Positions 12,785 to 26,652 of a stretch of DNA of 64,000 nt are shown here, piece after piece. The position numbers were made by a program, and so were the translations under genes. The notes beneath the pieces are model-generated. The model made no database searches. It was not told where the DNA came from and saw nothing but the letters and a program-made list of their open reading frames with translations. This stretch comes from Trichaptum fuscoviolaceum (lineage: Eukaryota; Basidiomycota; Agaricomycetes; Hymenochaetales; Trichaptaceae), in NCBI GenBank assembly GCA_910574455.1, contig CAJSYZ010000004.1, positions 4,722,599-4,786,598 on the forward strand. Direction: 5' to 3'. Each line of letters opens with the position of its first letter. Position 1 is the first letter of the stretch.

Positions 12785-14253
12785 CATGTTCGTCCCGCCC
12801 TCGACAACGCGTCGCACCTCGCCCAGCCTGTTGTCGAGTATATCTTACTCGCTTTCGCTGCCTCCATCTTTGTCGTGGTTTGGTTGAAGTGGTTCTATTG
12901 TATACGACTACGGATTGGCCGTACAGACGCTCAGGACGAACACAGCGTTTTACCCACACAGCAACAATCTACGACATATGGGTCTGTTTCAACGGCCCAG
13001 CGGGGTGCACACCGCTCGAAGCCAGGGAAGACTAAGCAGAAGACATTGGCGCAACATGCTAATACGGAGCCCGCACGAACTCCTACGCGAGCTCCTACGC
13101 GAAGCGGGACTAGCGGATATACCGTGAATGGACGTGTACCACCGCAGAAAGGAGCGACAATTCATCGCCACTATGCAACTCAGCCTGTCCTTGCGGACCA
13201 TCATGAATCGCACCATGGGTCATCGAGCCACATACTGTCGGACGGTAATGTACAGCCGTTGCATACTTCGTTGCAATGCCTCATCAGTATAGAAACAGAA
13301 ACACACGATGAACCGCAGTCTTTATATCCCAATCAACCTTTAGCTCACGAGCAATCGCAGTATCGTCAAGCCTCAACATCTCGAGGAGGTCGCGGGCATG
13401 CCAGTACCATGCATATTGACCATGCACAAACTCTACCTCCACCCCAACCACGCCCACCAGTCCGCACCATAACAATACCCGCAATCATCGCACAACCTCA
13501 GGTTGACTCCCCTATTGGTACGTAAGCTCTTCTTGATCAGATTTGCTCAGAAACTAACATGTCGTAGATGATGATCCCGCTTATACACAGATCGATCGTG
13601 AATGGGAGCGCGAGCACTTACATGGCGCTGGTCTACATGCGCCCTCGAATCGACAAACGTCCTCTGGATCTGATAGAGATGATGACCTTATTGATGCTGC
13701 ACTCCAGGAGGGGCCTGCGAAGCGCTACCGAGAGAAAGCAAGGGAGGAGGCGCGGAGTCGTAGGGCGGCTTTCGAAGCTTCAAAGAAGGCATACAGAGCC
13801 AATCGGAAAGCGGAGGCAAAACAGGTCCGTGCTATCCTACGATACCGCAGTTGATTATCACTCATACACTATCAGCTGAGCGATCTAGGAAAGATGCATG
13901 ATGAGAACGTACGACGTTATAATAGCATGGCCGCCGCCGAGATCTTCCGCCTGAACAACCCACGGTATGGCACAACCCAACGATACTCGCGTTGTGACTT
14001 GCACGGTCTACACATCGAGGAGGCGAAGCAGTATGCCGAGAGCCATGTTCAGACTTGTTACCAGGCGGGGGTCGACAAGACTATGCTGATCGTCGGCAAG
14101 GGCGCCCACAGCCAAAGAGGGGCTGCGAGAATCAAGCCTGCAATTTTGGATATGATGCGCGGAAGGCCGGGGATCTTGGCGGGGCAACACGAGAAGAACG
14201 AGGGGTGTATTGTTATCGAATTCGTCCGTCACCACCCAGGTCATCGACTGTAG
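12785..14253 (+). CDS. Membrane-anchored DUF1771-Smr protein (array copy 3)
   Basis: Exons lie at about 12785-13517, 13568-13824 and 13876-14253, with the same splice sites as copy 2. I saw no difference from copy 2 in the coding exons. The out-of-frame ATG is at 12786, so the start problem is shared. Such identity across copies means either very recent duplication or continuing homogenisation, and increased dosage of an identical product would be the simplest consequence if the copies are expressed. Confidence 0.85.
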
Positions 14254-17200
14254 TTGTAAGACGAGTTTCTTGGAATCTTCTGATGCTCGTAATCTAGGAA
14301 TTTAAGATATAATAGTATTTAATGGACATTTATGCTACAAACATTATCATTAACTATCAAGTCTGCCAATCACTCGAAGATGAAAGGTGAGGCCAAAGAC
14401 TCATCCTTGCGCCGCATTACGGACCGATATCAGAAAGTCTCAAGGCCTCATTGCATCGACCGACGGCCTAGATGACTGGGAACGGGGCATTCACGACCTT
14501 GTCTAAGTCTAGCCCCGGGGGATCCGCACATCCTGGTGAAGCTCGCAAGCTCCCCATGTTTTCAAATTCGTCGGATACTTTACGGACTCGACTACACTAA
14601 TTAACCTCAAAGTTTGATCTCGAATCCGCCCAATGACTGCTATCGCCCTCCGGTAGCAAGCGGATGCTGCGAATGTACGGCGTCGCGAGGGCTGAAAAGC
14701 GAACAGTAGGAGCTCCGCCAGATACTGTTGCAGCGCGAGGTCTCGCAGATCTTATCTTCGGTAGACATGGTCTTAACGACGGAGAAACAGAGGGAAGAAG
14801 GAGTTGGGATAAAAGGCCAACCCTCGCAGATAGACACCCGGATTCGCTCCTGCGGGTAGCCTCTATGCCCCATACGCCTCGCAATCCCTCCTTCTCATCC
14901 GTATCCCAGCGCTCGCACGGCGCCCAATCGACGCCGCGTCTGCGCATGGCGACCGGGCCAGAAACAGAGCCAGCCTGCAGAAGAGCCCTACATCGGGTGC
15001 ACGAGAGCACAATAGAAAGAGCTTGCGCAGACCTCGTGTTCCGGTATCAGGTAGGCGGCGAGGGTGACGACTGCAGCTACTGCGCCAGCCTTGTCAGTGT
15101 AAGTTAAGAAAGTATGTGAAGACACATACCAATGATCAACGCGAAGCTGATGATACCCCACGCTTCCGGGATCGACAGTAGAGCCTCGGGACATGAATAG
15201 AGAATTGAAGAAATGCGTGTTAAGGAAGTGTGTGAAGCAAAGAACAACGTACCCCGCACTTCCGGAATCGACAATACAGCCTCGGCTGCGAGTATAGGAC
15301 GTAAGTAAAATAGTTAGAAAGAATAAAAGAGATGCTCACCCTTGACGGCGAGCCTACATGAGTAAGCCCAGCACCAAAGCCTTTTGCAATCGAGTGACAG
15401 AAGGCAACAGTCGACACTGCATCAAGATGTCAGTGAGCTTAGGTAGAATGAATCAGGTAGATGTTACGGACCTTGTTTATCTTTTTCAACCCGACACCAA
15501 AGCCTAGAGGACGACAGTCGACACTGCACTAATGGTTATGAGAACTCAATATGTCATTATATTAAGAGAGATACTCACCCATTTGTGAAAGCTATGCGGA
15601 AGGAAATCGAAGTATTCAGTTGAGGCAGGCCGAGTGGTGTCCTTGCACGAGAGTAAGATTATTATTATTGATGGAGGGCTACAATAGCTTCTAGGGCAAC
15701 ATGCATCTCATTCTCGAAGCATGAAACTTCGAAAGCTACTATGCCAAAGTAAGGAAGTGTAAAATGTAAGTAGTTACACACCTTCATTACCAGCCCTTAT
15801 CTGCGCTAGCCAGACGATCGCACGCAGACCATCTAGTCTTTCGGGATCGATAGTAAGGCCTTGGGCAGAGAAGCCAATTGCAATCAGGCTCGTCGAAAGG
15901 GATCTTCGATTCCGAGCGCGAGAAGACGGCATTCGACACTGCACAGGTAATTGTGAGGAACAAATCTAAGATGTCACGAGAGAGAGATACACACCATTCC
16001 AATCCGTTAGAATGTCAATATTCACTCTCAATGACGTTCAGATTGGCCCACTGTGTTGTCACGGAATTGTTCCCAAGCTCTGAAATCCTTGCTGCGCCAT
16101 CCATCCTATGGAGATCCTCACAGAATCATTCGGCGACATGTTGAGTGTGGATGAGGTCTAGCTATGCTCGAGACAAGATGGAGGTTGGAAACAAGATGCG
16201 ACGCGCAAGCTACAGCGTCCCTGAGCGCTGCGTAAGACTAGGAACTTGAAGAGAGTACCACGAACAGGCTAGGCACACAATAAGCTTGACATTCGAGTTG
16301 ATGGCGAAAGATGAGCATGTCCGTGAGTCATATTCGAGTAGGACCAATCTCAATAACTTGGCCGGGTGTGTTGCACAGGTGCGAAATCTTCACTATTAGA
16401 TCTTGAGCCAGCGCAGAGAGCAAAGTTGAGGAGTACGGCGCAAATTCTTGCTTCGCAGTCAAATTTATAGATTAGGCATGCACAGTCTTTGTCTTCACGT
16501 CACACATTGTCTTGATGCACACAATAGTTCTATAAGCTGTTGAGTAGCACAGTTCAATTGCTATCAGTTGTATTTTCCGTGGAAGGTAAAGATTATAAAC
16601 TCACAATCAAGAGTTTTGCGCCGCTCTAGCGCGAGACTCGGAATAGACATTGTGCAACAAATGAATTCTGCATGATTAGAAGTTAGCTTTGATCTTGTTA
16701 TTTGAAAAGCATGCTTACTTTGAATGTAAATACATGTAATTCAAGAGGCAATGAAATTGAAAGTGAATACTCACATAGACGTTGCAAGCAAAGTTGCGTG
16801 CGACTATAGTAGGCAAATATTAATGAAAGCCTAAACGGAGATCAAACTCTTGAATCACAACTGCGTAAATCAATAATCAGCATTGGATTCGAGAGAAAAG
16901 CAAGAGTAATGAGCTCACAAGACGTGACAATAATGCGAACAAATGTAGATGTCCGAGAGGGGAAGAAAGGGGAGAAGGGGCAAAGAGCCTGATGAATATT
17001 GGGGACAGATCTGACTGGTATTTATACCTTTCAGACCCTGTACAATAGAGCGAAAATCGGCCCATACTCACCGATGGGCCAAGCGAAGAAGATTGCAGTG
17101 TTTCTGCAGAGCCCGGGAAAACCTCCGCACAAGTGTTTCCAGCGCCGTACAGCAATCCCTCCCCTCCTGCCCCTCAAACCACCTCGAGTGACCTCCACTG

Positions 17201-19717
17201 ACCCTCCCAGACCTCTCCAGCACCCTCAAAAGCTGCAGGAAAACAAGATAATTGCTCAGAATGACTCTCTGTGCAGACGGCAGAGTGCTCACCAGATTGC
17301 AACTGTCGGGCGTTGCAGACAGCGCTAGCGCACTAGCCCATTCCCACAGCCTAGCCGAGACCCTGAACCCCTGGAATCTGATGCGAAAAGAGCGATGCGA
17401 AGTATGGAAGATGTCTTCCGAGTGAATGGCAGGTATGAGCCGTGCTGCACTTGCACGGCATGCCCAGGTCGAGTTTGAGAGCTGGGGGGAGGCGGAGTGG
17501 ATGATATCGAAAGCTTGAGGTCCCTACTTGATGATATGATAGCCTGGTATTCGAGGTAAAGCTTAGGTATTGAGCCATTGTGTGTTGAACAGGCCTTTGG
17601 CTGCCTGGCAGAGTTCAGCCGGAAATTCTGCAAATTGAACAGTTTAAGTCACACATTTCGCTTATGCGGAGCTATTACGTGCCTTCCATAAGCCCTCCAA
17701 GCCTTCCCAAGCCTTTCATTTGACGTCTCTAGTCTCCTGGGCTTTGCGAGTGCTGAATTGAGGTAGGAGAAGCACGGAGCAGCGGGTCTGTTCCTTGTCT
17801 GAATTTTGAGGGTGCGGTGGTTCATAGCATCTTGAGGGACAATATAGCTGGTTTCTGGGCTTGTGTAGAGTGGAATAAGCTCAAAGAGCTGCTTGCAGAG
17901 CATGGTTGAAGTGTAGGAGGTTGAACCGGCAGCCATGGGATGAAAGTAGTTGCTTACGTAATCAAGCTTTTCCGGTGCATATATATCTGCACTTCTGCTC
18001 TTCCATCCAGCTTTCATCTGTGCACAATACTAGGTGAGTGTTTCTGATATCATTCAGGACCTCCAGAATACTGAAATAAATGTTTATGTCTGCAAAATTT
18101 GCAGACATTAGTGCAAAATCCATCTGAATGTGTGTGAGAACTGTGTGACCCTGAGTAGTACCGGAGTTTGAGTTCCAGTAATTGAGATTTTGAATTGAAC
18201 GTAATACTAGTAGTAAGAAAAACTCGCTTGTGAGACTCTTATAAGGTTGGTTGCCTCTTTCCCTTGCTTTTGTTCCCCCACCATCTGTGCTTGACAAAGC
18301 ACTCTCCTCGTCCTCCTCGTCCTCCCTCTCCCCTTTGCCAGTGGTCTATCTTCACAAGGTATGCCAACTCATATGCTTTATATTTACTTCAATGCTGATT
18401 TATTTACAGCAGCATGTGCTGGCAGCTAGTGTCAGTGCTTCTTCACATCTAGATCTATCTTGTAATTCTTTGCGCAGCTGCTACTTCTCTGTGTTGCAGA
18501 TAACCTGTTGGCTGGAGTACTACTAGTCTATGTGTGCAAGCATTGGGATTGCATAGTAAGTGACCCACAGTCTGGGCTATTACATATACTTAATTGTAAC
18601 AGAGTCACGCATGCGCAAGACACATATCTGTTTGCAGGTAACTTTGAGTGTGCTACATGTGTGAGTGTCTGTTAACTTATGCCTAGTGTGAACTTACCTG
18701 TCCTGCCAGTGGTGCATGCCGGTGCAATACATGGCCTTATTTGTTATGTGAGTATGTTCTGCTATCATAACTACTCACCTGAATGCTAATTGCAACAGTT
18801 TGCAACCACAGATAACTGTGCTTGATTGTGTGTATCTTAGTGGGTACATGCGTTCACGGACGAGCCCGAGGCTAAGCGGCGGACGGAAGCCATTGGTATA
18901 CGTTGCAGATAACCTCTCCTCGTGAGGCATATTAATAGCAAGCGTATGCATTCACGGACGATATGCTACTGCGCGAGCCATCTCTTGTGTCGCGCAGGTC
19001 AGTATTAGACTGGTGTGCACTCGACTACTACTTGCGGGTGTCACCAGATAAGCCCGAGGCTAAGCGGCGGACGGAAGACATAGGTATACGTCGCAGATAA
19101 CCTCACCTTGTAAGTGTGTGTATCAAAATGTTTACTCATGCCTCAGAGCAGGTGCATGCATTCACGGACGGTTTGCGACTGCCTGCGTCACTGGTGTAGG
19201 GCAGGTCATAGACTCGATTACCGGCGGGCGTCGCCTGGGCGGCGGACAGAAGGCACCAGTATACGTTGCAGATAACCTCGGTCCGAATTGTTGATATCTT
19301 CATTGCCTCGAAGGTGGCCTTACTCATTCATGGACTGGGGTGCACTCGACTATCTGTACTTACTTACTAGGCCGCAGATATGGCAGACGGCGAAGGTCGC
19401 ATGTTGCGGCTGGCACCGGCGGACACGGCAGGTTTGGCAGAGGCGCAGACGGCAGAGCCGGGGTAGGGACAGTGTAGTAGATAGTCGTAGATAGAGAATG
19501 ACAATCGCAAGGGAGGGCACGCCCGACCGCGCGACTTCACCGAAATGTAGCTCAGAGGGGTCGTGGACTTACGGTCTTTCATCAAAACTGTGCGAAATCG
19601 GCCTAAAAAAGGTATAGATCAGGGAAAAAGAAGCGTGATAAGTGAAAATCAGCGAGGGATCGTCATAACGGAGGAGAAAACTGATCCAAACTAATCCACC
19701 TCTTCACTTCCTTCCAA
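14254..19717. other. Unit 3 spacer
   Basis: Same content as the other units. The private difference is the loss of one base near 17336 (ctagcccattcc instead of ctagcaccattcc), which breaks the 188-aa minus-strand ORF into two parts. Confidence 0.5.
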
Positions 19718-21186
19718 CATGTTCGTCCCGCCCTCGACAACGCGTCGCACCTCGCCCAGCCTGTTGTCGAGTATATCTTACTCGCTTTCGCTGCCTCCAT
19801 CTTTGTCGTGGTTTGGTTGAAGTGGTTCTATTGTATACGACTACGGATTGGCCGTACAGACGCTCAGGACGAACACAGCGTTTTACCCACACAGCAACAA
19901 TCTACGACATATGGGTCTGTTTCAACGGCCCAGCGGGGTGCACACCGCTCGAAGCCAGGGAAGACTAAGCAGAAGACATTGGCGCAACATGCTAATACGG
20001 AGCCCGCACGAACTCCTACGCGAGCTCCTACGCGAAGCGGGACTAGCGGATATACCGTGAATGGACGTGTACCACCGCAGAAAGGAGCGACAATTCATCG
20101 CCACTATGCAACTCAGCCTGTCCTTGCGGACCATCATGAATCGCACCATGGGTCATCGAGCCACATACTGTCGGACGGTAATGTACAGCCGTTGCATACT
20201 TCGTTGCAATGCCTCATCAGTATAGAAACAGAAACACACGATGAACCGCAGTCTTTATATCCCAATCAACCTTTAGCTCACGAGCAATCGCAGTATCGTC
20301 AAGCCTCAACATCTCGAGGAGGTCGCGGGCATGCCAGTACCATGCATATTGACCATGCACAAACTCTACCTCCACCCCAACCACGCCCACCAGTCCGCAC
20401 CATAACAATACCCGCAATCATCGCACAACCTCAGGTTGACTCCCCTATTGGTACGTAAGCTCTTCTTGATCAGATTTGCTCAGAAACTAACATGTCGTAG
20501 ATGATGATCCCGCTTATACACAGATCGATCGTGAATGGGAGCGCGAGCACTTACATGGCGCTGGTCTACATGCGCCCTCGAATCGACAAACGTCCTCTGG
20601 ATCTGATAGAGATGATGACCTTATTGATGCTGCACTCCAGGAGGGGCCTGCGAAGCGCTACCGAGAGAAAGCAAGGGAGGAGGCGCGGAGTCGTAGGGCG
20701 GCTTTCGAAGCTTCAAAGAAGGCATACAGAGCCAATCGGAAAGCGGAGGCAAAACAGGTCCGTGCTATCCTACGATACCGCAGTTGATTATCACTCATAC
20801 ACTATCAGCTGAGCGATCTAGGAAAGATGCATGATGAGAACGTACGACGTTATAATAGCATGGCCGCCGCCGAGATCTTCCGCCTGAACAACCCACGGTA
20901 TGGCACAACCCAACGATACTCGCGTTGTGACTTGCACGGTCTACACATCGAGGAGGCGAAGCAGTATGCCGAGAGCCATGTTCAGACTTGTTACCAGGCG
21001 GGGGTCGACAAGACTATGCTGATCGTCGGCAAGGGCGCCCACAGCCAAAGAGGGGCTGCGAGAATCAAGCCTGCAATTTTGGATATGATGCGCGGAAGGC
21101 CGGGGATCTTGGCGGGGCAACACGAGAAGAACGAGGGGTGTATTGTTATCGAATTCGTCCGTCACCACCCAGGTCATCGACTGTAG
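19718..21186 (+). CDS. Membrane-anchored DUF1771-Smr protein (array copy 4)
   Basis: Exons lie at about 19718-20450, 20501-20757 and 20809-21186. Coding exons and both introns look the same as in copies 2 and 3. The nearest ATG (19719) is again out of frame with the hydrophobic segment. Downstream of this copy the spacer carries its own pair of indels (about 21715 and 22920), so the copies can be told apart outside the gene. Confidence 0.85.
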
Positions 21187-24100
21187 TTGTAAGACGAGTT
21201 TCTTGGAATCTTCTGATGCTCGTAATCTAGGAATTTAAGATATAATAGTATTTAATGGACATTTATGCTACAAACATTATCATTAACTATCAAGTCTGCC
21301 AATCACTCGAAGATGAAAGGTGAGGCCAAAGACTCATCCTTGCGCCGCATTACGGACCGATATCAGAAAGTCTCAAGGCCTCATTGCATCGACCGACGGC
21401 CTAGATGACTGGGAACGGGGCATTCACGACCTTGTCTAAGTCTAGCCCCGGGGGATCCGCACATCCTGGTGAAGCTCGCAAGCTCCCCATGTTTTCAAAT
21501 TCGTCGGATACTTTACGGACTCGACTACACTAATTAACCTCAAAGTTTGATCTCGAATCCGCCCAATGACTGCTATCGCCCTCCGGTAGCAAGCGGATGC
21601 TGCGAATGTACGGCGTCGCGAGGGCTGAAAAGCGAACAGTAGGAGCTCCGCCAGATACTGTTGCAGCGCGAGGTCTCGCAGATCTTATCTTCGGTAGACA
21701 TGGTCTTAACGACGGAAAACAGAGGGAAGAAGGAGTTGGGATAAAAGGCCAACCCTCGCAGATAGACACCCGGATTCGCTCCTGCGGGTAGCCTCTATGC
21801 CCCATACGCCTCGCAATCCCTCCTTCTCATCCGTATCCCAGCGCTCGCACGGCGCCCAATCGACGCCGCGTCTGCGCATGGCGACCGGGCCAGAAACAGA
21901 GCCAGCCTGCAGAAGAGCCCTACATCGGGTGCACGAGAGCACAATAGAAAGAGCTTGCGCAGACCTCGTGTTCCGGTATCAGGTAGGCGGCGAGGGTGAC
22001 GACTGCAGCTACTGCGCCAGCCTTGTCAGTGTAAGTTAAGAAAGTATGTGAAGACACATACCAATGATCAACGCGAAGCTGATGATACCCCACGCTTCCG
22101 GGATCGACAGTAGAGCCTCGGGACATGAATAGAGAATTGAAGAAATGCGTGTTAAGGAAGTGTGTGAAGCAAAGAACAACGTACCCCGCACTTCCGGAAT
22201 CGACAATACAGCCTCGGCTGCGAGTATAGGACGTAAGTAAAATAGTTAGAAAGAATAAAAGAGATGCTCACCCTTGACGGCGAGCCTACATGAGTAAGCC
22301 CAGCACCAAAGCCTTTTGCAATCGAGTGACAGAAGGCAACAGTCGACACTGCATCAAGATGTCAGTGAGCTTAGGTAGAATGAATCAGGTAGATGTTACG
22401 GACCTTGTTTATCTTTTTCAACCCGACACCAAAGCCTAGAGGACGACAGTCGACACTGCACTAATGGTTATGAGAACTCAATATGTCATTATATTAAGAG
22501 AGATACTCACCCATTTGTGAAAGCTATGCGGAAGGAAATCGAAGTATTCAGTTGAGGCAGGCCGAGTGGTGTCCTTGCACGAGAGTAAGATTATTATTAT
22601 TGATGGAGGGCTACAATAGCTTCTAGGGCAACATGCATCTCATTCTCGAAGCATGAAACTTCGAAAGCTACTATGCCAAAGTAAGGAAGTGTAAAATGTA
22701 AGTAGTTACACACCTTCATTACCAGCCCTTATCTGCGCTAGCCAGACGATCGCACGCAGACCATCTAGTCTTTCGGGATCGATAGTAAGGCCTTGGGCAG
22801 AGAAGCCAATTGCAATCAGGCTCGTCGAAAGGGATCTTCGATTCCGAGCGCGAGAAGACGGCATTCGACACTGCACAGGTAATTGTGAGGAACAAATCTA
22901 AGATGTCACGAGAGAGAGATACACACACCATTCCAATCCGTTAGAATGTCAATATTCACTCTCAATGACGTTCAGATTGGCCCACTGTGTTGTCACGGAA
23001 TTGTTCCCAAGCTCTGAAATCCTTGCTGCGCCATCCATCCTATGGAGATCCTCACAGAATCATTCGGCGACATGTTGAGTGTGGATGAGGTCTAGCTATG
23101 CTCGAGACAAGATGGAGGTTGGAAACAAGATGCGACGCGCAAGCTACAGCGTCCCTGAGCGCTGCGTAAGACTAGGAACTTGAAGAGAGTACCACGAACA
23201 GGCTAGGCACACAATAAGCTTGACATTCGAGTTGATGGCGAAAGATGAGCATGTCCGTGAGTCATATTCGAGTAGGACCAATCTCAATAACTTGGCCGGG
23301 TGTGTTGCACAGGTGCGAAATCTTCACTATTAGATCTTGAGCCAGCGCAGAGAGCAAAGTTGAGGAGTACGGCGCAAATTCTTGCTTCGCAGTCAAATTT
23401 ATAGATTAGGCATGCACAGTCTTTGTCTTCACGTCACACATTGTCTTGATGCACACAATAGTTCTATAAGCTGTTGAGTAGCACAGTTCAATTGCTATCA
23501 GTTGTATTTTCCGTGGAAGGTAAAGATTATAAACTCACAATCAAGAGTTTTGCGCCGCTCTAGCGCGAGACTCGGAATAGACATTGTGCAACAAATGAAT
23601 TCTGCATGATTAGAAGTTAGCTTTGATCTTGTTATTTGAAAAGCATGCTTACTTTGAATGTAAATACATGTAATTCAAGAGGCAATGAAATTGAAAGTGA
23701 ATACTCACATAGACGTTGCAAGCAAAGTTGCGTGCGACTATAGTAGGCAAATATTAATGAAAGCCTAAACGGAGATCAAACTCTTGAATCACAACTGCGT
23801 AAATCAATAATCAGCATTGGATTCGAGAGAAAAGCAAGAGTAATGAGCTCACAAGACGTGACAATAATGCGAACAAATGTAGATGTCCGAGAGGGGAAGA
23901 AAGGGGAGAAGGGGCAAAGAGCCTGATGAATATTGGGGACAGATCTGACTGGTATTTATACCTTTCAGACCCTGTACAATAGAGCGAAAATCGGCCCATA
24001 CTCACCGATGGGCCAAGCGAAGAAGATTGCAGTGTTTCTGCAGAGCCCGGGAAAACCTCCGCACAAGTGTTTCCAGCGCCGTACAGCAATCCCTCCCCTC

Positions 24101-26652
24101 CTGCCCCTCAAACCACCTCGAGTGACCTCCACTGACCCTCCCAGACCTCTCCAGCACCCTCAAAAGCTGCAGGAAAACAAGATAATTGCTCAGAATGACT
24201 CTCTGTGCAGACGGCAGAGTGCTCACCAGATTGCAACTGTCGGGCGTTGCAGACAGCGCTAGCGCACTAGCACCATTCCCACAGCCTAGCCGAGACCCTG
24301 AACCCCTGGAATCTGATGCGAAAAGAGCGATGCGAAGTATGGAAGATGTCTTCCGAGTGAATGGCAGGTATGAGCCGTGCTGCACTTGCACGGCATGCCC
24401 AGGTCGAGTTTGAGAGCTGGGGGGAGGCGGAGTGGATGATATCGAAAGCTTGAGGTCCCTACTTGATGATATGATAGCCTGGTATTCGAGGTAAAGCTTA
24501 GGTATTGAGCCATTGTGTGTTGAACAGGCCTTTGGCTGCCTGGCAGAGTTCAGCCGGAAATTCTGCAAATTGAACAGTTTAAGTCACACATTTCGCTTAT
24601 GCGGAGCTATTACGTGCCTTCCATAAGCCCTCCAAGCCTTCCCAAGCCTTTCATTTGACGTCTCTAGTCTCCTGGGCTTTGCGAGTGCTGAATTGAGGTA
24701 GGAGAAGCACGGAGCAGCGGGTCTGTTCCTTGTCTGAATTTTGAGGGTGCGGTGGTTCATAGCATCTTGAGGGACAATATAGCTGGTTTCTGGGCTTGTG
24801 TAGAGTGGAATAAGCTCAAAGAGCTGCTTGCAGAGCATGGTTGAAGTGTAGGAGGTTGAACCGGCAGCCATGGGATGAAAGTAGTTGCTTACGTAATCAA
24901 GCTTTTCCGGTGCATATATATCTGCACTTCTGCTCTTCCATCCAGCTTTCATCTGTGCACAATACTAGGTGAGTGTTTCTGATATCATTCAGGACCTCCA
25001 GAATACTGAAATAAATGTTTATGTCTGCAAAATTTGCAGACATTAGTGCAAAATCCATCTGAATGTGTGTGAGAACTGTGTGACCCTGAGTAGTACCGGA
25101 GTTTGAGTTCCAGTAATTGAGATTTTGAATTGAACGTAATACTAGTAGTAAGAAAAACTCGCTTGTGAGACTCTTATAAGGTTGGTTGCCTCTTTCCCTT
25201 GCTTTTGTTCCCCCACCATCTGTGCTTGACAAAGCACTCTCCTCGTCCTCCTCGTCCTCCCTCTCCCCTTTGCCAGTGGTCTATCTTCACAAGGTATGCC
25301 AACTCATATGCTTTATATTTACTTCAATGCTGATTTATTTACAGCAGCATGTGCTGGCAGCTAGTGTCAGTGCTTCTTCACATCTAGATCTATCTTGTAA
25401 TTCTTTGCGCAGCTGCTACTTCTCTGTGTTGCAGATAACCTGTTGGCTGGAGTACTACTAGTCTATGTGTGCAAGCATTGGGATTGCATAGTAAGTGACC
25501 CACAGTCTGGGCTATTACATATACTTAATTGTAACAGAGTCACGCATGCGCAAGACACATATCTGTTTGCAGGTAACTTTGAGTGTGCTACATGTGTGAG
25601 TGTCTGTTAACTTATGCCTAGTGTGAACTTACCTGTCCTGCCAGTGGTGCATGCCGGTGCAATACATGGCCTTATTTGTTATGTGAGTATGTTCTGCTAT
25701 CATAACTACTCACCTGAATGCTAATTGCAACAGTTTGCAACCACAGATAACTGTGCTTGATTGTGTGTATCTTAGTGGGTACATGCGTTCACGGACGAGC
25801 CCGAGGCTAAGCGGCGGACGGAAGCCATTGGTATACGTTGCAGATAACCTCTCCTCGTGAGGCATATTAATAGCAAGCGTATGCATTCACGGACGATATG
25901 CTACTGCGCGAGCCATCTCTTGTGTCGCGCAGGTCAGTATTAGACTGGTGTGCACTCGACTACTACTTGCGGGTGTCACCAGATAAGCCCGAGGCTAAGC
26001 GGCGGACGGAAGACATAGGTATACGTCGCAGATAACCTCACCTTGTAAGTGTGTGTATCAAAATGTTTACTCATGCCTCAGAGCAGGTGCATGCATTCAC
26101 GGACGGTTTGCGACTGCCTGCGTCACTGGTGTAGGGCAGGTCATAGACTCGATTACCGGCGGGCGTCGCCTGGGCGGCGGACAGAAGGCACCAGTATACG
26201 TTGCAGATAACCTCGGTCCGAATTGTTGATATCTTCATTGCCTCGAAGGTGGCCTTACTCATTCATGGACTGGGGTGCACTCGACTATCTGTACTTACTT
26301 ACTAGGCCGCAGATATGGCAGACGGCGAAGGTCGCATGTTGCGGCTGGCACCGGCGGACACGGCAGGTTTGGCAGAGGCGCAGACGGCAGAGCCGGGGTA
26401 GGGACAGTGTAGTAGATAGTCGTAGATAGAGAATGACAATCGCAAGGGAGGGCACGCCCGACCGCGCGACTTCACCGAAATGTAGCTCAGAGGGGTCGTG
26501 GACTTACGGTCTTTCATCAAAACTGTGCGAAATCGGCCTAAAAAAGGTATAGATCAGGGAAAAAGAAGCGTGATAAGTGAAAATCAGCGAGGGATCGTCA
26601 TAACGGAGGAGAAAACTGATCCAAACTAATCCACCTCTTCACTTCCTTCCAA
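21187..26652. other. Unit 4 spacer
   Basis: Same content as the other units, with two private indels: one base lost near 21715 (gacggaaaacag instead of gacggagaaacag) and one extra CA dinucleotide near 22925 (gatacacacacc). The 188-aa minus-strand ORF (24002-24568) is intact, as in unit 2. Confidence 0.5.
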